Positions 55,741-64,000 of a stretch of 64,000 nucleotides of DNA are shown here, in pieces; positions within the stretch are counted from its first letter, which is position 1, and each line of letters begins with the position of its first letter. Under the pieces are notes generated by a model. That model was given only the letters and a program-made list of their open reading frames with translations. It was not told where the DNA came from and did not search any database. The stretch spans positions 248,001-312,000 of the forward strand of contig CAJNOI010000080.1 of the NCBI GenBank assembly GCA_905250115.1, in the 5' to 3' direction. The DNA comes from Adineta steineri. Taxonomy: Eukaryota > Rotifera > Eurotatoria > Adinetida > Adinetidae. The position numbers and the translations under genes were made by a program.

Positions 55741-56087
55741 TGTGGTAAATGCCGTGACATTTTCTGAAATCTACCACCGATTTTTAAAATATTACTATCG
55801 TATACTAAAATCTTTATGTTTTTTTTAATTTAATAAATAAAAATGAATTTATATTCCAATTCTTTTGTAAATATATATAAATGAACTAGCGCAATGATTT
55901 AATTACTCATTAGCATACGTTATACAGTTGCTATATACAACTAATGCTATTCATCTATATCAAATACATATTTATCTTTATTGAAATTTTTCAATATTGT
56001 CATGCAAATTCAACTATTATTCATCTCAACAAAACATTTGGTAGACTTGAAATATTTTAAAATTTATTGTATATTATATTTCTATAG
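55741..56087. other. Intergenic / possible intron
   Basis: Between the tandem repeat and exon 56088. The first exon of the membrane-protein gene downstream must lie here or further upstream; I cannot place it. Confidence 0.35.
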
Positions 56088-56991
56088 AATATAATGTCAG
56101 TACCACAGATGAAAAATTTGATCTAATAATTTCACAAAATTTATCTGAAGAAAATTGTTCTTATCCATTTTTAACTTTAGTAGATTTAGTGTCATTCTAT
56201 TCATTAACAATAACAAATTTAACTATTCTACCAGAATCTATAACTAGTTTAAAATTAATTCATATATGTATATATATTGATATAAAAAGTATACAAAAAT
56301 TCCTAAGTATTCGTCGTTTAATGTTCGAAAATTGTACTATTCAATTTCTGGCTAGTCAACAACATGAAGATTATGATTTTTATCCAAAAAATTTATCTCG
56401 ATGGTCATTTAATCAAGGTCAAACAGAAACATTTGATCAATTTATTACTATGATTAATCATCTAGGTATATAAAAATTCTGTGATAAAAACTATTCTTTT
56501 ATTTAGGTCCATTTAAATTTGATTTACAAATATCGAACTGTTTTAAACCAATTTTATCCTTTAATGATTTTATTCCACTTCGTACACAATTTATTTTTCT
56601 CAGTATAACATGTGAAAATTTTCAAATTGATGAACCATTTGATAATAAAACACGTGATGCAATTTATCTTACACCAACATTAATTATTAATATTCAATCA
56701 AGTCATTGTCCATCAGTAGAAAAATATTATTGGTTAAATTTAAAACTTAGTAATACAAGAATTTCTACTCTACGAACGTTAACATGTGAAAATCGTCTTA
56801 TTCAACTCAATTTTGATATAAATCAAACAATTATGATAATGAATACAACAAAGATGAATATTATAAATCAAACAACTATTAGAAATAAATGGACCATACC
56901 AATTTTAATTAATTTTTCAGTTGTTTTTCTATCAATTCTAATGTTACTCATAGCGTTTACTGTTTTTCTTATTCGTTTTTATAAGAAATAA
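56088..56991 (+). CDS. Unrecognised single-pass membrane protein, 5' end not found
   Basis: Two exons, 56088-56465 and 56507-56991, join in frame (HLG|PFKF) and end in a strong membrane helix (IPILINFSVVFLSILMLLIA...) plus a short basic tail FLIRFYKK and stop. The ectodomain has leucine-rich spacing (YSLTITNLTILPESITSLKL, FLSIRRLMFENCTIQFL) and many N-x-S/T sites, so it is probably a glycosylated LRR-like surface protein. The exon at 56088 begins in phase 1 after a TTTCTATAG acceptor; an upstream exon with the start and signal peptide is required but not identified. It may be truncated: the tandem repeat lies just upstream. I cannot assign a family. Confidence 0.55.
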
Positions 56992-57142
56992 ATCAACCAT
57001 TTAAAAAAAAATTTTCGTAACGAAATTTTTTTATTCTCCTTTAAACTTAAATTCGAAAAGAAAAAAAGGAATTATTTTATTCTTTTACAATAATTTTAAA
57101 AATTTATGTAACGAACGACATCTTTTTTCTAATTAAAATATT

Positions 57143-57174
57143 TGACGATGCAATACACGGCGATAGAAGATTGG
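57143..57174 (+). promoter_or_regulatory. Possible degenerate ER stress element upstream of GRP94
   Basis: About 110 bases before the GRP94 ATG: CACGG (57156-57160), nine bases, then ATTGG (57170-57174). The inverse ERSE consensus is CGTGG-N9-ATTGG. Spacing and the CCAAT half match; the other half matches at three of five positions. A TGACG half-site is at 57143-57147. Suggestive only. Confidence 0.3.
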
Positions 57175-57281
57175 TTAAAAAATTCATTCAGTCCCATTCG
57201 TACAGAACATCAACTCGAATATATTCAAAAGAAAATATTTAACCGACATCATTTATTCAAACATCTACACATCGATTGTAC

Positions 57282-60200
57282 ATGTTTAAGTGGCTTTTAT
57301 TCAGCGCTTTATTAAGCGTGTTTCTTTTCACGAGTAAGTGAATGACTTCATAGAAAGAATAATATTTATTTTACATGTTCTATATTATAGATATCTGTAA
57401 AGCTCATGAAGATAGTGAAACAACATCAGCAACACTTCCACCAAGAGTTGATGAAAATATAGGAAAACATAGTGATGGATCTAAAACTGATGATGAAGTT
57501 GTTCAAAAGTAAGATTAGTAATTTCTAATTAATTCCCTATGATCTTTATTTCATTTAAATAGAGAAGAAGAAGCAATTAAATTAGATGGTTTAAGTGCAA
57601 AAGAATTCCGTACATTAGTTGATTCATCTGAAAAACATCAATTTCAAACTGAAGTTAATCGTATGATGAAATTAATTATTAATTCATTGTATAAAAATAA
57701 AGAAATCTTTTTACGTGAACTTATATCGAATGCATCTGATGCACTTGATAAAATACGTTTTCTATCATTGACCGATAAAAGTGTACTTGGTGATAAAGAA
57801 GAATTAACAATACGTATTAAAATTGATAAAGATAATCGAATGTTACATATAACAGATACTGGTATTGGTATGACAAAAGCTGATCTTGTTAGTTTTCTTG
57901 GTACAATTGCTAAATCAGATACATCAGAATTTTTAAATAAAGTTCAAGAAGCACAAAAAGAATCGAAAGAAGGTGTACAAATGAGTGATCTTATTGGACA
58001 ATTTGGTGTTGGGTTTTATTCAAGTTTTCTTGTTGCTCATAAAGTTATTGTTACATCGAAAAATAATGCTGATGATCAACATATTTGGGAATCTGATTCA
58101 ACTTCATTCAATGTTGTTAAAGATCCTCGAGGAAATACACTTGGCCGTGGAACAACAGTCAGGTAAAATAAAAAATTAAAATAAAAAATTAGATTTATAT
58201 ATTTCGATTTTTTTAGTCTTCATTTGAAAGAAGAAGCTGGAGAATATTTAGAAATTTCAACACTTGAAGAAATTATTCGTAAATATTCACAATTTATTAA
58301 TTTCAATATTTATTTATGGAAATCAAAAACTATTAAAGAAGAAGTACCAGATGATGATGGTAAATATTGTTTTCCTATTTTAAATATATATATATATTGA
58401 CTATGTTTTAGCTGCTAATGACGACAAAAAAGATGAAGCTGATAAAAAAACTGATGATGACGCAGCTGTTGAAGATGATAAAGAAGAAGACAAAAAATCC
58501 AAAACAAAAACTGTTGATAAAACCGTTTGGGATTGGGATTTAATGAATGAAAGTAAACCAATTTGGCAAAGAAAGTAAGTTTTTCGGTATTGCCCCAAAA
58601 TTCGGAAATTTTTGGAAAAAGATTCAACAGTTTATTTAACAGAGAATCATGTACAAGAAAGAGGAGAAATCATTTGATTTGAAGAGAAGTGATGTAGTTC
58701 ACTTTTTAGTAGCCACCAATAAAGAAAGTCGCACGAGATATTCATCGCGATCGCCCTCGAAATGTTTAGCAAGTAGGACTGTGAAAGCTCAGGTTCAGTT
58801 CTTTCGAACTGGAACTGTTATATTTCTATTGGCAAGAGTGTTGACTCTAGTTAGAAGGTGTGAGTGTGGATAAAGTATGGACACAACACCCACACCCACA
58901 CCCTATTTCCTAATAGAAGTGCAGAGCACAGTAAAGTAGAATGGCACTCGGTAGACGATAATCATGATTGATGTAGACTACCATAAGCATTTATGAAAGA
59001 ATATTATCATTCTCTTCTGTTAGAACGATATCAGAAATTTTCCGGATTTCAAGACATATTCAGTTTTTCAATAATACATAATTAAAATAAATTTTATGTT
59101 TTTTTTAGACCATCTGAAGTTACTGAAGAGGAATATAATGGTTTTTATAAAACATTTACAAAAGAAACTGAAACACCCATGATCTACAGTCATTTTACTG
59201 CTGAAGGTGAAGTTACATTTAAATCAATTCTTTATGTTCCAAAAGCTGCACCATTTGATTTATTTTCAAATTATAATAAGAAAACCGATGCAATTAAACT
59301 TTATGTTCGTCGTGTTTTTATTACGGATAATTTTGAAGAAATGATGCCAAAATATTTATCATTTATTCGTGGTGTTGTTGATAGTGATGATTTACCATTG
59401 AATGTTTCACGTGAAACTTTACAACAATCAAAATTACTTAAAGTTATTAAGAAAAAACTTGTACGAAAAGCATTAGATATGTTAAAAAAAATTTCACCCG
59501 AAGATTATGTTAGTTTCTGGAAAGAATATGGTACGAATATCAAATTAGGTGTTATTGAAGATTCAGCAAATCGCACACGTTTAGCTAAATTACTTCGTTA
59601 TTCAACATCACAATCAAAAGATAAACAAATAAGTTTAACTGAATATATTGAACGTATGAAACCAAAACAAGAACATATTTATTTTATTGCTGCTATGACA
59701 ATTGAAGAAGCTGAAAAATCACCATTTGTTGAACGTATTTTAAAGAAAGGTTATGAAGTTCTCTATTTAATTGATCCTGTTGATCAATATTGTATGCAAT
59801 CATTACCGGAATATGAAGGAAAAAAATTTCAAAATGTTGCTAAAGATGGTTTAGAATTAGATAAATCTAATGTACGAAAAGAAGAAGAAAAAAAACAATT
59901 AGAAAAAACTTATGAACCATTATTAAATTGGCTTAAAGAAAAACTTAGTGAAAAAATAAGTGATGCCAAAGTTTCAGATCGTCTTGTACAAACACCAATG
60001 GCACTTGTTGCATCACAATGGGGTTATGATGGTAATATGGAAAGAATTGCTCGTGCACAAGCCTATCAAAAAAGTGGTGGTGATCAAACAATGAATTATT
60101 ATTTAAATCAAAAGAAAACATTAGAAGTTAATCCACGTCATCCACTTATTAAAGATTTACTTCGTCGTATTGAAGATTCAAAAGATGATAAGACAGCACT

Positions 60201-60514
60201 TGATTTAGCAAATGTTATGGTTGAAGCTGCAACACTTCGATCAGGTTATGATTTGAAAGATTCAACTGGTTTTGCTGATCGAATTGAATCAATGTTACGA
60301 CGTGCTATGGGAGTTTCATTAGATGAAAAAGTTGAAGATGAACCTGTTGATGATGAACCAATTGAAGGAGAAAATGAAGCACCAAAAGATGAAAATATTA
60401 TTGATGATGATGAAACAGATACAAAATCTAATAAAGTATGTTACTTGATTAAAAACTAATTCAATATAATTATTTTTTCTTCTTTAAATTTAGGAAAAAC
60501 ATGATGATCTATAA
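57282..60514 (+). CDS. HSP90B1: Endoplasmin (ER HSP90, GRP94), ending in HDDL
   Basis: ER-lumen HSP90 chaperone for secreted and membrane proteins. Seven exons, 57282-57333, 57391-57508, 57563-58162, 58217-58359, 58412-58574, 59109-60435 and 60494-60514, give 807 residues, close to vertebrate GRP94 (about 803). Signal peptide [16 protein letters not shown]. The GHKL ATPase has the HSP90 family motifs [46 protein letters not shown] and [16 protein letters not shown] charged Asp/Lys linker follows, then [16 protein letters not shown], the middle domain ([20 protein letters not shown]) and the C-terminal dimer domain ([19 protein letters not shown]). The last exon, seven codons including the stop, encodes EKHDDL, an unusual KDEL-type signal. 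The 534-base intron 58575-59108 is far longer than the others and holds a repeat element. Confidence 0.96.
58850..58910. repeat. Interstitial telomere-like ACACCC array in a GRP94 intron
   Basis: 58886-58903 is exactly three ACACCC units. About 25 bases before them lies GGTGTGAGTGTGGAT, the inverse orientation, so the pair folds back. Downstream, CTAATAGAAGTGCAGA resembles the ATAAGAAGTGCAGAA of the repeat at 46.9 kb. Confidence 0.7.
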
Positions 60515-62646
60515 GCAATAACAAAAAAAACATCTAAGACAATCATAATCTTAAAACATATCGTCAAATATTCTTGATAAACATTCCTTCCGTATATAAC
60601 TACGTCTATATGTGTAATAGTCCGATGAAAAAACTTAGGCATCTATACGCATGTGCATTTTATTATTACTAGTTTGTTCTGTTTTCTCATTCTCAACATT
60701 CATTAGTTTTTCTTTCATTTCTGTTTATTTATAAAATTGACTTTCAACTGTTAGACACTTTCATTTTTCTTTTCTTATATTATGTTACCTCTACTGCTGT
60801 TGTTTTTTTTGTCTAACGCTTACAAATAAAACTATTACTTAGGTTATTAATGCTTACTTGATATAAAACTAATTAATGAAAAAATTCAAATATATTTATA
60901 TAAAGATTATTGACATGAATAATTGTTGAGTGTAGATGTGTGTCTATCACTTGCACTTCGAATAAAAACTATCATCATTCATTGAACTTCGAATGACTAA
61001 TAGTGAGACTGCTGAACGATTCCATAATTGATACGATTAAACTCAGATACCATACAATGTTTATTGATGAATTGGGCTAAAAATAATTTTTATATGAAAT
61101 TGCGGATCATTTCAGATTCAATTCGTACTTCGCTTCGAATTTTATTCCAACAAAAAATAACCTTACCTTGGGTTTTTTTTCATAACATAACTAGTAGATA
61201 ATTGAGATCTTGACCTTTGATTTACTCACACAAAGTTATAAATCTTACTTAAAAATGATGCTCAAATATGCGTTGAAAAAAAAATAGAGGTCTGTGATTT
61301 TTTGATAACCTTGAATATCAGCTATTTATATACAACGTTACTAGTATACTACATGTGAAGAAATATCATTAGGTTTCGTTCATGTATAAAAAGTCTGTAA
61401 CTAATTACTTTTTATATGATTTCAAAAATCTAACGTATAATTGAATTGAAACTTTGTCTACTTATAGAATATGACTTGGATTCACATGGCAAATAGTTTC
61501 GCTTTCATTAATTCTATTTATTGTGCAAAGGATTTTACAAAAAGAAAATGCATTTTTTCAATAAAGGGTTCTAGAGGTTATAATGCTTATCGTATGCTTT
61601 ACCGTCGTCACACATTTCGTATTTTGTATCGAAGAACAACAAAGAAATGAGTAAAGACCAGGTAAATGGAGTGCTCTACCTTTGCCACAAACAAAGTTTA
61701 ATGTAATCATTCTCTGTCGTATCGTACTGTTTCGAATTTACCTTGAGCTTAAGAACGTTGTTGCATAGCACTCAACGATTAATCAGAGACTTCCAGCGCT
61801 AGAATAAGTCGCTGTAAACAATTGGACACATTAAAGGAACGTTGCATAGATGTTATTCTCGAATTAAAAACGCAGTATTAATCAATTTATTACTGTGAGG
61901 TAAGTGTAGGATAGGATAAGGGCTATATAGTTTGATATTCTAAACTATCACGAAGTTTGCCATATGCAACGTTCTGTTTTTTTGTAATGAATTTTCCGTA
62001 TTATTGTATTAAAATATCAAGTCTTAAACCTTTTCTTCAGTGCAGAGATCAATAAGTGAGTAAAAAAGTGTCCGTTATTGAGTTCATCGTTTGTTTGATA
62101 AAACAGATGTCGGAAGGAAGATAACAAAGTAGGAAATCATTGCTTTCTTCGCTTAGAGATAAGAAAGAATTTCCCAGACACCTCGCACTTAGTAATAGAG
62201 TAACTTGGAATTTTCCACCATCATTGATATGCAAAATACATCTATTCACTGAAATGTATATAGTGGTATAGATTAATCGAATTGAAATATTAGATCATGT
62301 AGAAATATATTATAGATTATCTATTTACGTAGTTTATTATTTGAAGAATAAGATTATATATGGAGTGAATGAATTTAAGCGCCATCTATCGTTATTAACA
62401 CGTGATTGGTTAAGGATAGTAACCGATAAAGTTTAAAATCGAGACCCCTTTCATAATGTTTTTTTGTTGTTGTTCAGTTTATTTCTCTTTCGTTCGAGAT
62501 TTATCTTTCCTATACAATAAAATAAAAGTGTATTACGTTTCTTTCTATTGATATATATATATACATATATTAATAAAATATTATTAGATATTGTGTTTGT
62601 CTTTGGTTTATATTGAAAATATCTTTCTATCTATTGAATACTAACA
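60515..62646. other. Intergenic, GRP94 3' flank to Akirin 5' flank
   Basis: About 2.1 kb, AT-rich, no gene recognised. A small hairpin-forming AATTCG...CGAATT pair lies at 61120-61141. The minus frame at 62049-62249 looks non-coding. Confidence 0.5.
62378..62412 (+). promoter_or_regulatory. Candidate Akirin promoter elements
   Basis: GCGCCATCTATCG (reverse AGATGGCGC, YY1-like core), then CACGTG (E-box, 62399-62404) overlapping GATTGG (inverse CCAAT, 62404-62409). They lie 240-270 bases before the Akirin ATG in a locally less AT-rich patch. Motif match only. Confidence 0.3.
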
Positions 62647-63399
62647 ATGGCTTTATGTATGACATTAAAACGTTCATTTGAACATGATCGAGACTCGAAT
62701 ACAAATTCTCCCCCATATGAATCAAGGGCATCTTCATCATCGAAACGTCAACGTCGTTGTTTTCCAATGACAGTTGTATCACCATCGAATGAAACATCAG
62801 CAACAACAACAACAACTGAAATGTCTTTTGGAAATCAATCTGTATTTCCAGATATTCAACCAATTCTTACAACTGGTAAAAGAAAAAATTTATATTCTTC
62901 AAAAAAAGAAATTTTTTTCTTTTTTTTTTCAAATTAGATGTTTTATTAACTCGAATAAAAGAAGAAGTACGCCGTCTTCAGCGACGTCATCAATTAAAAA
63001 CTTCTTCTTCATCAGAATTAAATGATGATGATAGTAATAATTATTCAACAGATTCCACATCTTTAATTAATTTACCTGGACATAATAATCAACATCTTTT
63101 AACACTTAAACAAGTGAATATGATTTGTGCTCGATTATTAAAAGAACGTGAAGAAAAAGTACGTGAAGAATATGATCAAATATTATCAAATAAACTTAAT
63201 GGTAAAATCAAATATAAATACTTATGTATGTATGTGTAAATATCATTTTTTTTTATTTCTTAGAGCAATATGAAGGTTTTGTTCGATTTACTCAAGATCA
63301 ATTAACACGACGATTTTCTGAATTACAATTTTCTTGTAAATATTTTAAAATAAGAAAAATATATTTGATTTAATTTTTTTTTATTTAGATGTTTCATAA
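62647..63399 (+). CDS. Akirin, nuclear cofactor
   Basis: Small nuclear adaptor that links transcription factors (NF-kappaB/Relish, Twist) to SWI/SNF chromatin remodelling and assists nuclear import of proteasomes. Four exons, 62647-62875, 62938-63201, 63264-63335 and 63389-63399, give 191 residues (human AKIRIN2 203). N-terminus MALCMTLKRSFEHDRDSN matches the family M-A-C-G-A-T-L-K-R-x-(L/F). A basic nuclear signal SSKRQRRC follows. The middle reads LLTRIKEEVRRLQRRHQLKT. The C-terminal block is highly conserved: LLTLKQVNMICARLLKEREE, KVREEYDQILSNKLNEQYEG, FVRFTQDQLTRRFSELQ, and the terminal SYVS, whose last residues come from an 11-base final exon. The SYVS end is the proteasome-binding tail of the family. 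Confidence 0.96.
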
Positions 63400-64000
63400 A
63401 ACTGAAAATTCCGACTTAGAAGATTTAATTCTGGTGCTGGTCGATTCATTTCTTTTTTCTCGTTTCTTTCTTTTTGTGAAATAAAATCATTGATGTAGTA
63501 GTATTCACTTCTTGTTTGATCATATTTCTTTTTTTGGTGCGATTTCTAATGAGCAGATAGGGAAAGAAAAAAAATTTTGGAATAGTAACCATACTTGCTA
63601 ATGCAGACTATAAATGAAAAAACAAATACATATTTAAATATATTATCTTTGTATTTTATCTTTTCTTCATGTTTATTAGTTTCGATGTTTGGTTTCTCTT
63701 CGTTTTTTTTTTCGTGTACAAAAATATGTGGCATTCGAGAAGAAACTTTTCTCTTTTTTGTTCTTAAATAAAGTTATTAACAAATTAGTTTATGCATTAT
63801 CCTATAGTCTAGATAATGAATTCAATATCGACGATTTTTAGATTAATAACTATGAAAAGGTTAGTTAAATATATTATCTCTGTGTTTGATGTTGTATTAT
63901 CTACGTTTTTATCAACTATTTTTTTGTGCATATGTGTATGAATGTACAAAATATTTGAATGTATGCGAGTTGCATACAATTGGTTGCTATTGTATGTCGT
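63400..64000. other. Akirin 3' flank to window end
   Basis: AT-rich, T-homopolymer runs, no coding exon recognised. A 62-codon minus frame at 63546-63734 lies in low-complexity sequence and is not called. Confidence 0.5.

Noticed and set aside
1..64000. tRNA genes, CRISPR arrays and bacterial operon features
   Set aside because: No tRNA-like T-arm/anticodon arrangement was spotted, no spaced identical repeats of CRISPR type exist, and spliced genes show this is eukaryotic nuclear DNA. A tRNAscan run would be decisive for tRNAs.

Overview
The window is a nuclear fragment from a small animal genome, most likely a bdelloid rotifer (inference). Reasons: strongly AT-rich DNA; most introns only about 45-60 bases with clean GT...AG ends; metazoan genes (Akirin, Yippee-like, polyhomeotic, SLC4, FAM114A, TRPA-type channel); decayed LRR genes of the type common in bdelloids; genes with bacterial or fungal affinity; and short GGGTGTG/ACACCC tracts resembling the TGTGGG telomere repeat I recall for bdelloids. 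A 100-N block at 40477-40576 shows this is a scaffold with a sizing gap.

Layout. 1-3982 (+): 3' part of an SLC4 bicarbonate transporter. 5270-5979 (-): mitochondrial ribosomal protein bL21m. 6166-7735 (-): WDR45B/WIPI3 autophagy propeller, divergent from 9034-11466 (+): FAM114A. 11976-12617 (+): Ly6/uPAR-type GPI protein. 12866-13887 (+): unrecognised protein. 14050-14167 (-): 5S rRNA. 14168-18946: long gene-poor stretch with two orphan coding-like exons. 18959-19543 (+): Yippee-like. 20957-23242 (+): folylpolyglutamate synthase. 24297-27232 (+): polyhomeotic-like PRC1 protein with FCS finger and SAM. 28115-30247 (-): mitochondrial FAD oxidoreductase with C-terminal Rieske domain (YhfW-like).

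30.2-34.3 kb is relic-rich: a possible small ORF, a dead homocysteine S-methyltransferase fragment, a possible transposase scrap and an imperfect tandem repeat. 34315-39957 (+): ankyrin/TRPA-type channel with a tandemly duplicated 45-base in-frame exon. After the gap come a class A GPCR (41471-42526, +), a dead LRR gene (42934-44420, -), and divergent alpha-1,3-type (GT10, -) and alpha-1,2-type (GT11, +) fucosyltransferases separated by a repeat-filled 2 kb. 50783-54401 (-): BAH-less ORC1, with a complete intronless condensation-type acyltransferase gene lying antisense inside one ORC1 intron. Then a 4-copy tandem repeat, a membrane protein, GRP94 (57282-60514, +) ending in HDDL, and Akirin (62647-63399, +).

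Most genes are independent housekeeping loci, not a pathway cluster. The most unusual structures are the nested acyltransferase/ORC1 pair, the TRPA exon duplication, the adjacent fucosyltransferases, and the dispersed ACACCC-type elements between 32 and 59 kb.
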